NCBI GenBank assembly: GCA_039111635.1 | Contig: JBCAQO010000004.1 | Location: forward strand, 682,001 to 746,000 | DNA from: Heterobasidion occidentale | Taxonomy: Eukaryota; Basidiomycota; Agaricomycetes; Russulales; Bondarzewiaceae | Direction: 5' to 3' | Length of the DNA stretch: 64,000 bases | In this document: piece by piece, positions 34,478-46,177 of the stretch | Layout of the letters: each line of letters begins with the position of its first letter | How positions within the stretch are numbered: the first letter of the stretch is position 1 | Notes under the pieces: model-generated | The model's database searches: none | What the model was told of the DNA's origin: nothing | What the model saw: only the letters and a program-made list of their open reading frames with translations | Position numbers and translations under genes: made by a program

Positions 34478-35116
34478 TTAAGAGAAGATGTCGGATTCCT
34501 CTTCTTCAATGGTTCCCATAACGAGCGTAGATGCAGACACATTGGACGTAGCTCGCGATCCTTTAGACTTCTTGCGTCTGATGCCATCCTCTTGATCGTC
34601 CAGGTCAGCCTGATCAGTGCGTCGCTTTTTGCCAGACTCAGTCTTCTTCCCCGATATGGGCAACCTTCCGATAAACAATCGCTCTTGTCGGCAGGATCCC
34701 AGTCTTCTTCACTCATTTGCGCCTCGAAGATTTCAACGAGTGTAACAGAGGACTCCAGAGCCTCTTGAGCGTCTTTGAGAGGAATGAGCTCTTTGGTCCA
34801 CTCGGAAGCATACTCGTCACGGGCCGCGTAAAGCGGAACGAACAAAGAGCGAAGCTTGAAGACGATGGCGATGGCTGGTCGACACAGAAATTTGGAAAGA
34901 GTTCCCGTTTTGATATGTGACGGCGCCGCTTCGAAGAAGCCGTCCTTTCCCTGTCCACCAATGTGTCCATGAGGACCCTCCGCGTAAGAATCGAAGAATG
35001 TATAAGTCCTAGAATATTTTCCCGCTCGATCTGAGAAAGTTTCCCCAGTTGATATCGCATGCAGTGGTAGAGGAACACGTGAAGGAAGGATTCGAGATCG
35101 TCGCGAAACATGTGTG
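34478..35116 (-). pseudogene. FunK1 fungal-type protein kinase (copy 4), 3' part only
   Basis: The minus strand from the gap down to 34478 gives a FunK1 C-terminal lobe: FRDDLESFLHVFLYHCMRY, DGFFEAAPSHIKTG, KLRSLFVPLYAARDEY, EEDWDPADKSDCL and a basic tail with RRKKSKGSRATSNVSASTL ending IEEEESDIFS. Two frame changes are needed, near 34995 and 34675. The kinase core should lie upstream (to the right) but is lost in the 100-N gap, and the sequence beyond the gap does not continue it. Whether the gene was complete cannot be told. Confidence 0.8.
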
Positions 35117-35216
35117 NNNNNNNNNNNNNNNNNNNNNNNNNNNNNNNNNNNNNNNNNNNNNNNNNNNNNNNNNNNNNNNNNNNNNNNNNNNNNNNNNNNN
35201 NNNNNNNNNNNNNNNN
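35117..35216. other. Assembly gap (100 N)
   Basis: Exactly 100 N, the conventional placeholder for a gap of unknown size. It interrupts FunK1 copy 4. Confidence 1.
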
Positions 35217-35364
35217 CCCCTATTGACCGAGGGGTCCGGGTCCTGACCACGTATTGAGCGAGGTTACGGGTGCCTGACAGTGACTGACACGTCGACGGCC
35301 TGTTGCTTTTACTTTCGTTTCGTTCCATCTGCGCGTCCAAGCGCCCCCTTACTCCCTGCTCGCC

Positions 35365-37511
35365 ATGTCCGTCCGCACCAGCCCCAGCGGCCTCGGTGGC
35401 CCCAGCGACGAGCCCTCCCTCCTCGACAAGCTCGATCAGTTCGCCCCCGCACCCCTCAAAAGCTTCGACGCCTTCCCCAAGCTGCCGTCCACTTACAAGT
35501 CGCGCTCCGAGTCCCGCGGCTTTCTCACCCTCTTCGTCGGCCTCCTTGCCTTCCTGCTCGTGCTGAACGACATCGGCGAATTTGTCTGGGCTGGCCGGAC
35601 TACGAATTTAGCGTGGACCGCGATGCGAGAGCTTCATGAAGGTGAATGTCGATCTCGTGGTCAACATGCCTTGTAAATGTGAGTGCTGTGATCGTGGTGT
35701 CTGCTCGCTTCTCTTGACCTGTTGATGGCGCGCTCTGCTTTCGTGTATACGTTGTGTGTGTGCTGCAGATCTGAGCGTCGATCTCAGAGACGTCATGGGG
35801 GACAGGATGTATCTTAGCAAGGGTTTCCGTCGGGACGGGGTGCGTAGCCGTCTTTCGCCTCTGATTGCGCATTGTCAACAACGCGATTCCTGCAGACCCT
35901 CTTCGACATCGGCCAGGCTACCACACTCAAGTACGTCCCGGACCCTTCATCTCTTGCATTTCATCTCGTCGTGTGCTCATCCGTTGTGCCTCATTCATTT
36001 TTCTCTCTCCTCATAAATTAATTCATCTCAAATCGCGCACAGGGAACACGCCGAGGCGCTCTCCGCTCGCCAGGCCGTCTCCCAATCCCGCAAGTCCCGC
36101 GGCTTCTTCTCGCTCTTCAAACGCGCCCCGCCGGCGTACACGCCAACATACAACTACCAGCCCGACGGGAGCGCGTGCCGGGTCTACGGGTCGCTCGACG
36201 TGAAGAAGGTGACGGCGAACCTGCACATCACGACGCTCGGTCACGGCTACGCGAGCACGGTCCACGTGGACCACAACGGTGCGTGTCGACCCCCGCACCG
36301 ATGACGCGCGCTGACGCCCCGGCCTGCCCCCCGTCACCCCGCCGCCAGCGATCAACATGTCACACGTCATCACCGAGTTCTCTTTTGGGCCCTATTTCCC
36401 CGAGATAACCCAGCCGCTCGACAACTCGTTCGAGATCACGCAAAGCCGTACGCGCCCCCCTTTTCCTGCCAGTGACAAAGCAACGTGACGATATGAACGC
36501 GGTACTTCTCATTTACTTTTGCAGCCTTCACAGCGTATCAGTACTTCCTCCGCGTCGTACCCACAACCTACGTCGCCCCGCGCTCCGACCCGCTCATCAC
36601 GAACCAGTACAGCGTCACGTACTACACCCGCGTGCTCGAGCACAACCGCGGCACGCCCGGCATCTTCTTCAAATTCGACATGGAGCCCATGCGGCTCACG
36701 ATCTACCAGCGCACAACGACCCTCGCGCAATTCCTCATCCGGTGCGTCTCGTCGCCGCTCACCGTTCTCATCCACCGAATCCAGCTCACACCTGCGATGA
36801 CGAACTTGCAGCTGGGCCGGCGTCGTCGGCGGCGTGTTCGTCTGCAGCGCCTGGGCCCTCCGCATCACCACGCGCGCCGTCACCCTCGTCACTGGGCCCT
36901 CCGACGATGACACCATCGCGCCCACCCCCGACTCAGCCGCCGCGCGCGCCTCCGGGCTCCGCCGCAAATGGGTCGGCGGCGCCCTCCGCGCGCGCCCCGG
37001 CTCGGGCACCGGCCAGGGTCGCGTCGTGCGCCAGGGCAACAGCTGGGTCGTCGAGGGCCCCGGCGGCGGCAGCGTCGGCGGCTCGCCCTACTCCTCGTAC
37101 GCGGGCACGCCCGTCTCCGCCGCCTCGCCGTACGCGCCGTTCTCCCCCGCGCCGTTCTCCCCGTACTCCCCCGCGCCGCCCCCGCCCATGTCCGCGCGCT
37201 CCATGTCGCACCCGGGCGCGACGCCCGCCGGCGGCGCGGAGCACCAGCAGCACCCCGCGCCCTTTGGCCTCGGCCTGCCGTCCAGCGCGTTCGGGCCCGG
37301 CCCCGCGTCCGCGCGCTCGCCGTCGATGCCCGCGCCGTCGCCGTTCCTCGGTGTAGCCAACGCGGGCTCGCCGGCGCTGACGCCGAGCTACGCGCATTTC
37401 CCGCCGACGCCGAACCCGGGGACGACGGCGTTCCCGCGGTCGCCTGCCCCCGGGGCGGCTGGGTTCCCGTTCGTGAAGTCGCCGTTGGCGGGGCCGAAGA
37501 AGGACGATTGA
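35365..37511 (+). CDS. ERV41: ERV41-like COPII cargo receptor (ERGIC2 family)
   Basis: Starts MSVRTSPSGLG, then LKSFDAFPKLPSTY and a first membrane span (GFLTLFVGLLAFLLVLNDIG). The lumenal domain has VNVDLVVNMPC, SVDLRDVMGDRMYLS, ATTLKEHAEALSARQAVSQS, GSLDVKKVTANLHIT, INEFSFG-like SHVITEFSFGPYFPE, and GTPGIFFKFDMEPM before the second span (AGVVGGVFVCSAWA). Introns: 35679-35768, 35840-35895, 35931-36042, 36279-36348, 36448-36524, 36742-36811. Erv41 works with Erv46 in retrieving ER residents between Golgi and ER. A Pro/Gly/Ser-rich extension of about 220 residues follows the second span; yeast Erv41 lacks it. Two single-base losses, at the G run 35588-35590 and near 35633-35635, break exon 1. 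Confidence 0.9.
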
Positions 37512-37932
37512 GCGGTGGGCGGTCGTGCTCGTGTGGGGAGAGATAGTTACGTGATGAGGGGAGGCGGCGGCGCGCGTGTAAAACCGGCCGTGGGTCGAGG
37601 TTACTTTTTATTGTTGGTACTTGCGGTAGGGAACTCATGTACCGCCGGGGTGTTCGCTCGTTTCGTTTCGTCTGTCTTCTCGCATCTGTCTGTATAAGTA
37701 TCTTGCATCGTCGTGTGTCGTCTCAGGCGGAGGTACATATCGTTATGGGCTGGGCATCGCAAGGCATGGCAAGCAATGGAGGTCGGTACGGATCGGTGTA
37801 CGGATGTGTATATAATTCCAAGATGAATCTTAGATGGGTATCGCAGAGGGCCCGGCCAGCTATCAGGACCGTGGTATAGACGATAGATCTACTGCTACAT
37901 TCGACTTAAAGGTACAGTGTCCAGCGCGTGCC
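37512..37932. other. Convergent 3' intergenic region
   Basis: ERV41 (plus) and FunK1-5 (minus) converge here. No ORF of note. It probably holds both polyadenylation regions; no clear signal was identified. Confidence 0.4.
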
Positions 37933-40474
37933 TCACGCGCGCCGCTTTTTCGTGCTTTTTTTTCGCGCAGGCTTGGCGGCTTTTGGTGGCGGCTTTGCTG
38001 GCTGTTTGGACGGCTGCGTGGATTTTTTCGTCCGCTTTCCGGGTTTCTGCCGTGGCGCATCCTGGACTTCCTCCGCCGAGTCCTGGACTTCCTCTGTCGC
38101 GTCGTCGGTTTTACGCGCGCGCTTTGAGGTTTGACGGGGCGGCGGAGGCGAGGGGGTCGGCGGCACAGAGATGTACACCACCGGCGCGCACGCCATGGTG
38201 CCCGGGGTCGGCACCGTGAGCTCGGGGAACAGGTCCCGCGACTTGTCGTCGTCCCGCCACCCCTCCTTCGCCAGGTAGTCCTCGATGGTGTTCGGCACCT
38301 TGGGTTCAGGGCGGCGCTGCGCGGGCACGCGGCCCGCGCGGGGGCGGTAGACTCTGTGCTCCTCGCTGAGGTGCGCGCGCAGGAGCTCTATGAGTGTCCC
38401 GAGCGGCGCGCTAAGGAGCGCGTCGAGCACGTCCGGGGGGAAGAACGGCACGGGCGCGGGCGCTTTCGCGCGGAGCCACTTGAGCTTCTCCTCGCCGCCG
38501 CGGGGCATGCACACCTCGTCGAAGAAGTCGCTCTCGAAGAAGCGCGTGAAGGTCGCGCGCAGCGCGGGCACGTCGGGCGGGGTGCGCGCGTGGTAGCGGA
38601 TGCTGTAGTACAGCAGGACGTAGAGGAAGGACTCGGCGTCGTCGACGAATGCGTGGCAGTTTTTGTCTCCGGACTGGATGGTCGCGGAGAGGAACTCCCA
38701 TTTTCCCTGCAAGGGTCGTGGGCGCATCAGCGGTGCGGCGGGGATGAGAGAGGGGGACAGGGCGCACGATCGCGCCGATTTCATCGGTCTTCGCTTCCTT
38801 TTTCAGCATCTGGGACGCTTCCCAGCCCAGCAGGAGCGCGTGCCCGTCGTTCGTGATTCGGATGTTGTCGCCGCTGATGTCGCAGTGGATCAGCCCCGTA
38901 CGGCACGCCGCCAGGTAGTGGCCTGCGCGCGGCCAGATTATGAGGCGCATTTGGCATCGAAGCTACGAACATAGAAATCAAACGCACTTTCTGCGGCTTC
39001 GTAGATGACTTGACAAAGCTCCTTTGTCGATTTGGCCTCGGACAGCGGGCGGCCGAGCGCACCGTATACGATGCGGTAGTGCTCATACGAGCCCGGAAAA
39101 GCGCCGCTGCAGCACCAAGGCTGCCCTGCGGCCTGGCCTGTGCTCGTGATCTGCCCGCCGACGACACCTGCGCACACGAGGGGCGGAAGGCGCGGCACAT
39201 AGTTGCCCACGAGCGCCCTGTACGTCCGGCGCTCGTCTTGGAACAGCGGGTCGCGCGGGCGCCACGTATCTTTAAGGTAGACGAGCTTGCCCGTCTGCAG
39301 GTCCAGCGCCTCGTACGTGGCCATCCCGCTCCCCGTCTCGGGAGGGTCCAAGGACTGTGGCAATGACGCGACGAAGAAGTGTTCGACTGCGACGACCTCC
39401 CTGCCATCGTCGTTTTCCTCGTCCTCGTCACTGTAGTACTCTTCCTCTTCCTCGTCCCCTTGCCTCTGTCTGTGGATGTCAACGACGAGGAACTTGACGA
39501 ACGTGTCGTCCGTGGAGTATCGCCTCGGCAGAGGAGCGCACGGGTCCTCTCCCTTCGCCCTCGCTAAGTCCCTCGCGTGCTCGTCCAGCTTTTCTTTGGT
39601 CAGTGCGATCTCGTTCGCAGTGGGCTTCGACAGTGTCTCGTCGTGTCCGCGGTCATCGGCTGACATCTGGTTGTACCGCCACAAAAATTCAGCCAGAAAT
39701 GGGTCGCTCGATTTCCAGTTGAACCGCGCGCTGAACACCATGCCGGCCCAGTCCCACCGGATGAGGCGGGCGTAGTCCTCGAGGAAGAGCACAGAGAACA
39801 TGAATCGGCGGCGCTGAAACAGGCACTGCCGATAGACGTCGGTGATGAGGTGGGATATGATGCGCGTGGTTTCCTCTGTCCTGTGCTCGAAAAGTTCTTC
39901 GTAGGGTGCGACCTCTGCGCGGTATTGGGCGTTGGGGAATGGGGTGAATGGATCGTGCTTCAGCGGGACGCACATCATGAGGAGCTCGACGGGTTGTTTG
40001 GAAACCTCTGGTTCACCTTCCTTCAAGCGTTTGTAGGCAGCAATGACGGAGCCAGGCCCATGGCGATCCACTTGGTTGACTTCGACGACGGGCGCGTCGC
40101 GGAATTCAAGGTCAGGACAAAGCCCGGAGTCCTCCAGTACTTTGATCTGTGGAGTATTGCAAAGATGTTTCGATCAAACGCAATACCTGATGTGAGCCAC
40201 TCACAAATCCAGGATCAAAGGTTTTCACGCCACTGCGCACGCCTTCCCCACAGAGGCGAAGATGACCCCCCTCAGGCAGCAGTGCATCTCCGGGGAGACA
40301 TTCGCCCAGTAGCTGACTCGCCGGCATAGGCCCAACGAAGGCGGAAGTGTTTCCCAAAAAGGCGTGTTCGTACTTGAGGCCACCTCTCCTCTTGAAGTAT
40401 CTCTGCGACACCTTCCAACTCATGGATGCCTGCGCGGAGACTATCGAACTGCTACTAGTGCCCGTCGATGACAT
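37933..40474 (-). CDS. FunK1-family pseudokinase (copy 5), full length
   Basis: Four exons, 40474-40205, 40146-38988, 38922-38768 and 38706-37933, join without any frame break to about 785 residues; introns begin GTGAGT, GTGCGT and GTGCGC. The N-terminal region has SAFVGPMPASQLL, LCPDLEF, RFMFSVLFLEDYARLIRWDWAG, DDTFVKFLVVDI, an acidic insert (DEEEEEYYSDEDEENDD) and HYRIVYGALGRPLSE. The catalytic loop reads HCDISGDN, keeping Asp and Asn. The metal-binding DWD motif is replaced by GWE (38827-38819), so the Mg-coordinating Asp is lost. The long tail is K/P-rich. Intact reading frame plus lost motif suggests a maintained pseudokinase. It overlaps no other gene and its codon use is GC-rich, unlike the other copies. 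Confidence 0.88.
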
Positions 40475-41270
40475 TCTGGAGGGTGTTTTCAGCGTTAAAT
40501 CGCTCGAAGAAGGGGGTGGCTGAGGTGGAAAAGAGAAATACGATATCGCCTAGACAAAGCATCGAACGAAAGTGTGCCACAGACATGAGGTCGTCATTGA
40601 CAAGGCCGGGGTTCAAACTCCGCGGCGTTGGGGGGTCCCCGGGGTTCGCCGTTGGCGACGAGTTGCACACATTAATTCTATGCATGGTCCGGTCCCCGTT
40701 TTCCTTTATATATTGAGGTATGTGCATCCTTCACGCTAGACATCTATCACCAGCTTTGCTAACTGGATACAATAGGAAGACAGAGAAAAATCCTGCTTGA
40801 ATCAGATATGGAGATGGCATCATGATTCTTGTTTGATTCCGTGACAAGCTCACTCAAACAAACTTAGAGTAAAGCGTCGTAGGGAGATCAGAGAAGATGA
40901 TGAGCGGACAAGCGGAGGACACGAAAGAGGGAACGGGACATGCCGCAAGTCTTAGTCACTATGATTCCAGATCAGCCCACAACTCCGCTGCGCTGGCAAC
41001 AAACCTGATTTCGTCCAAGTCTCGTTTTACCCCAAGGATTCTAGACGCTGATCTTGAACGTGAGAATCGTCTACAACAGCATCTCCTCACACCTCGCTTG
41101 AACTCTCGTCGTTCATATATTCCAGCGAGTCCCGCAAGAGCTTCAAAGAGAACTCGAGCCTCCCATATAGATAAACGACTCCCTCATTGCGTCCATAACG
41201 ACCGCTCCATCTCTCCCCGCACTCAGAGCCTCGCACAACTCCGTTACCGCCGCCGCCGCATAAAACTATC
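40475..41270. other. Intergenic, nothing firm
   Basis: A 125-residue plus ORF (40897-41274) is S/R-rich with no domain and overlaps the start of the gag relic. It may be the leader of that element. Confidence 0.3.
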
Positions 41271-41995
41271 ATGACCGAGAAGTTCCAGCCCTTCTCTGGT
41301 AACTTGGGGGCTGATGAAAGCCCACACGATTTTCTCAGGACATTTCACCGTATCCACCTCGACACAGACGAGAAGGTGGCCATAAGCCGCTTCAAGTATT
41401 ATGTCAAGGTTGGACACGATGCCGACGAATGGTTCGCTGGTCTCTCATCCGATAGACTTGCGGATTGGGATGTCTTCGAGGCAGCTTTTGAGGAGTATTG
41501 GCCAAGAATGAGACGAGCAGTCAAAAGCCTAGGAGAATATGAGGACGAGTTGGTGCAGCTGAAGCTCCGCAACAGGATCTCGGGGTGAGAATAATGGTTA
41601 GCGGGATTGAGGTCTGGTCGCACGTCAAGTGGGCACACGACGCCCTCATGCTCGCTACAAGGGCTGGCATTTCATCATCTTCCGCATACATCAGACAGGT
41701 CCGCCGCGAGCTCCCTGGCGCTATCAAAGATCTGATCGACATCAGGCCGACCGATTGGGTAGCATTCACGAAAGCTGTCCAAGACGTTGACGTTGACAGA
41801 ATCCAAGACCATGTCGATAGAGTGAAACGTGACAAAGTGGAAAACGACGGACGCATACGCGCCCTGCTGCAGTCGCTACAAGATGCCAATGGTGCCAAGT
41901 GCCGCCTCCCAAAGTCTCCGAATATTCCCGCAGGACTGCCAAATGGTTCATTGTATCGCGAGAAGGAGTTGTATTCTAACGTAGTCAAGAGGTGA
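41271..41995 (+). pseudogene. Isolated retrotransposon gag-like ORF
   Basis: Frame 41271-41588 reads MTEKFQPFSGNLGADES, FLRTFHRIHL, RFKYYVKVGHDADEWF, WDVFEAAFEEYWP and VQLKLR, typical of the Ty3/gypsy gag capsid region in basidiomycetes. Frame 41585-41995 continues it (VWSHVKWAHDALMLATRAGI, IKDLIDIRPTDWVAFTKAV, RIQDHVDRV). One base is missing near 41576. No RT, integrase or LTR was found nearby, so this is a gag remnant or a stand-alone captured gag. It is unrelated in detail to the gag at 8-9.7 kb. Confidence 0.7.
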
Positions 41996-42214
41996 GAAAA
42001 AATCAGGCGAGGTGGTCATCGCGCGAACTTTTTCAGGCCCAAAAGGGTCGGTTCGGTCAAGACTCCTGTACAGTACATGAAAATATTAAGCGGCGTACAG
42101 CACTCCATACACAGTCGTTGATTCAGTCCAGCATACGATGCACAAATGAGATGGGTAGCGTGTGACCCCTCGTCGATATCCCTTGTCACTGCGCTGAACT
42201 TCAACAGGGTGAAT

Positions 42215-43565
42215 CTATTTGACTGAGGGTGGATGGTCGGTGGCGTTCTCCGAGTCTTCCACGGCTTCGGACGGAGAGCGAAATTGGATGCCAGGCAATG
42301 TGGCCCGATGACCAGAGTCACTGTAGGAATCCCATATTGTCTTCTTGAAGGCGACAAGGAGAAGTATGATGGTGGGATAAATACCCTGATTGTCAACTAA
42401 GGTGGTATTATAAGCCTCCAGCTGGATATACCCCTACCGAAATCTGAGTCATTATCGACCATGACCACACATTGACATTTGCATTTCCAGGAAGCGGGAT
42501 GAACTTGCTGCAAACAAACACCGCCTATGAAGTTATCAACAATTGGTCTCTGAAGGTATGGAACTCCGACTTACACATACTAAACAGTAAAGCGCGCCAG
42601 ACTCGATGAGCAGAACTAAAATTTTTTCGGCGTGTGTTCTCTTGGCACTCCGTCCAAGACTGGCTACCATGAACCGCCTTTGCCTCCTATAAAGAGTGAG
42701 TGCTGAAGACAGCCCGAAAAAGGCTTCCGCGTCACTCACCAGGCGGTGAACATGATTGAAGATGTGGTGGCAATGTTAGTCGACAGAAACAGTACCAATC
42801 CAGTGATCTGCACGTCCCTGCACAATGCATTATCGAGCATGATCCCCTTTACACCACATCCTGCTACTATGAATAGGACAACTTGCAGTCCGACTGGTTA
42901 AGATTATTCTCAGGAACAAGGCATATATTGCTACTCACCTGCATAACCTCCTATGAGGAAGCACGACAAGACAACCAACGCAGACTTGTTACCCTGCCAC
43001 ACACACATGCCCTCCAAATGATGACAGCATCAGCGAGGATGGGCTGACAGATGCGATATGAGTATGATCCAAACAAGATTACAAGGGGCAGGATACGCAC
43101 ATTGATCAACCATAAGACCTCGATAGTCCCATATAAAGAATCGCCTGCTTGACTCAGTGCGAGAAACGCACGATCCAGCGACGACATAGGGTCGGGTGAA
43201 CCAGTAGCTTTGATTATCTTGATGAGGTTGACCAGGGACAGTGCCCAGACGGCACTCGAGATCGCAAACATGCAGAGGGATGTGACCAGCATGACCACCT
43301 TCGCTCTGGTCTTGAATTTCTCCCGCCTGAATGTCATCAGCACTCTCAGAAATCCAAAACAAGAGACACTCACAGAAGGGCATAGGTTGAGAAAGTTATG
43401 ACAACCATGAAGATGCCTGCTCGAGTAGTGCCCAAATCAGCCTTTGGCTTTGGTATATGGATCGAGATACCTGCCATAGAATAAGGTCTGGATTATGACG
43501 CCGACAGTCAGACCGGTCATTTCAGCTGCGATGACGGGGTAAGGGCTGTGGTCGCTCGAAGCCAT
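42215..43565 (-). CDS. Multi-pass membrane protein, fungal orphan 7TM-like family (copy 1)
   Basis: The minus strand starts MASSDHSPYPVIAAEM and, over about nine short exons, gives hydrophobic segments: TGLTVGVIIQTLFYG, IFMVVITFSTYALL, VVMLVTSLCMFAISSAVWAL, PILADAVIIWRA, VVLFIVAGC, LVLFLSTNIATTSSIMFTAW, KILVLLIESGALYCLV and TIILLLVAFKKTIWD, ending with a hydrophilic tail to a TAG at 42215. This is the layout of orphan multi-pass proteins that are numerous in Agaricomycetes; function and ligand are unknown. The first intron uses a GC donor (43474) and ends at 43417. A one-base loss within the TG run at 42994-43010 breaks exon 5 relative to the other copies. Confidence 0.75.
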
Positions 43566-44824
43566 CGAGCAGATCGGGTGTCAACTCGATAGTGGGGAAA
43601 TTGGAGAAATGGGGAGAGGGGGGAGATGCAGAGAAGTATGTATGTAGGTCAACCAGATCTCCAGATCTTCGATGAGTTCGAAAGCTGTCCGGACGGTTTG
43701 ATACTGTTGATGCCGCAGAGAACGGCGCGACCCATGACTGGATCGATTGAAAGCGGATGCTTACTTGATCTGAGTCCAACAGCGCGAAAAAATAGCCCAG
43801 TCATCGAAATGAAGGTCATTCAGCCCAAAAGGACTGCAAGAAATAGAGACATTTGCCATATCTGGCTTCCATCATGGCGTGCGGGAGGCGAATTGCCTAC
43901 AAAGGGATCGGCGAAAGCTGTCAAGTGGCTGGCTCGTGTTCGCACCCGAGTCTAGATGCTGTCGCAGTTTACGCGCATTGCCAAAATCAGAACCAAAGAT
44001 ACTGCCCTCATCGCCTGCGCTACAGTTCTACATTATGATCCTCCGCATAGCAAGTCGTCGCCGCAGCTCCAGTCAGCGAAGAAATACCAGTGACTCGACA
44101 AGTGTGACATCAAGCGACGACCGAGTCATAGCGTGAGCAGAAAGATTGACGCCAGGTAGAAGACAGCGTGCGCCGCTTGATGTTTTTCGCGACTAGGGAG
44201 CTGGGAGGGCGAAACACGAGGTCAAAAAGGTTAGTCCTCCTCGACGATTGCCGTTGGCTCGACTCGAGCAACACGACAGGTCACCCGGCGGTGCTCGAGT
44301 CAGCGTCAACCGTCGGCCACCACGTTACGACGACGCTTTGATTAAGCTTCACGACAACTTTGAGCACAAACCTGTAGGAGTGCGAGCATATGAACATCAG
44401 CACTAAAACATAGCGAAAAACTGGATAACAGGATCCGGAGGGGCACGTTGCCAAGACCAGAATGGGACGCAAATAAAGGTTTCTCAAATTTCAGCTCCGA
44501 TCCCGTGGCGCACGTTCGTTTTCCGCCGCAGATCCATCAGAACGAGCCGTCCGAGCTGCGAACCGCCAGTAACGAGGCGTCTATTCTAGCATAGTTAGGG
44601 ATGAATGAATACTAGGCGATGTGGTCATCGCGCCGACGTTCTGATGCCCAAAAGGCTTGAGTTCGGTTAAGGTTCCTGTACAGGACGTGAAAACATGAAG
44701 CACTGTGCACTCCGTACTACATGATCGTTCATTCTGCGCAGCCTACAATGCACAAATGAACCGGGTAGTATATGACCCTTTGTCGATATCTTTCGTCACC
44801 GCGCTGACGTTCGACAAGGTGGAT

Positions 44825-46177
44825 CTATTTGACTGAGGGTGGATGGTCTGTGGCGTCCTCCGTATCTTCCAAGGCTTTAGACAGAGAGCGAAATTGTATG
44901 CCAGGCAATGTGTCCCGAATACCGTAGTCACTGAAGGAATCCCATATTGTCTTCTTGAAGGTGACGAGGAGAAGTATGATCGTGGGATAAATACCCTGAT
45001 GGTTGACTGAGGTGAGATTATAAGCATCTAGCTAGATATACTCTTACAGATATATGAGCCATTATCGGCCATGACCACTGGATGACGAATATGTTTCCAG
45101 GAAGCCGGATGAACTCGCAGAAAATAAACACCACCTATGTGATTGTCAAATTCGGTCTCTGGGAGCACAGAAATCCAACTTACACAAATCAAACAGTAAA
45201 GTGCACCAGACTCGATGAGCAGAACTAAAATTTTCTCGGCGTGTGTTCTCTTGACACCCTGTCCAAGACTGGCTACTATGAACCGTCTTTGCCTCCTAAG
45301 AAGAGTGGGTGTTGAAGACAGGCCAAAAAAAGGTTTTTGTGCCACTCACCAGGCGGTAAACATGATTGAGAAAGTGGTGGCAACGTTAGTCGACAGAAAC
45401 AGTACCAACCCAACGACCTGCATGTCGGCACACAATACATTATCGAGCGCGATCCCTTGACAGCACATCCTACTGATATGCATAAAGAGACTTTCATGCC
45501 GAGTAGTCAGAATCGTGCTCAGGAAGAAGGCCGAGATTGCTGCTCACCCGCATAACCTGCGATGAGGAAGCACGACACGACAATCAAAGCAGACTTGTTC
45601 CCCTGCCATAACACATACGCCCTCCAGATGATAACACCGTCGGCGAGAATGGGCTGGCAAAGGAGACATTAACACGATCGAACAAGATCATACGGGGGGG
45701 CAGAATACGTACATTTATAAAGTATAAGACCTCGATAGACACATACAAAGGATTGCCTGCCTGATTCAGTGCGTGGAACGCGCGATCCAGCGATGGTATA
45801 GGGTCGGGTGAACCAATATTCTTGATTATCTCGATGAGGTTGACCAGAGACAGTGCCCAGACAGCACTCGAGATCACAAACATGCAGAGGGATGTGACCA
45901 GCATGACCACCTTCACTCTGGTCTTCGGTTTCTCCCGTCTGATTGCCATCAGCACTCTCGTATATCTAAAACAAGAGAAACTCACAAAAGGGCATACGTC
46001 GAAAAAAGAATAACGACCACGAAGATGCCTGCTCGAACAACGTACAGATCAGCCTTTGGCTCTGGTACGTGGTTCGAGATACCTGCCATAGAATAAGGTC
46101 TGGAATATGACACCGACAGTCGCGCCGGTCATAAACGCGACGATGACGGGGTGAGGGCTGTGGTCGTTCAAATCCAT
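44825..46177 (-). CDS. Multi-pass membrane protein, fungal orphan 7TM-like family (copy 2)
   Basis: Paralogue of copy 1 in the second duplication unit, starting MDLNDHSPHPVIVAFM. It has the same exon layout and segments (VGVIFQTLFYG, VVMLVTSLCMFVISSAVWAL, VFIFCEFIRLPGNIFV, TIILLLVTFKKTIWD). In the segment disrupted in copy 1 (YVLWQGNKSA) this copy is intact. Its G run at about 45453 is one base shorter than in copy 1, so the two copies have different single-base breaks. First intron donor is GC at 46086. Function unknown. Confidence 0.75.

Noticed and set aside
36472..37638. Long overlapping ORFs on both strands (up to 294 residues)
   Set aside because: They are GC-rich shadows of the ERV41 C-terminal exon; the ERV41 frame alone continues the conserved domain.
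38131..38856. 241-residue plus ORF
   Set aside because: Antisense shadow of FunK1 copy 5 exons 3-4.
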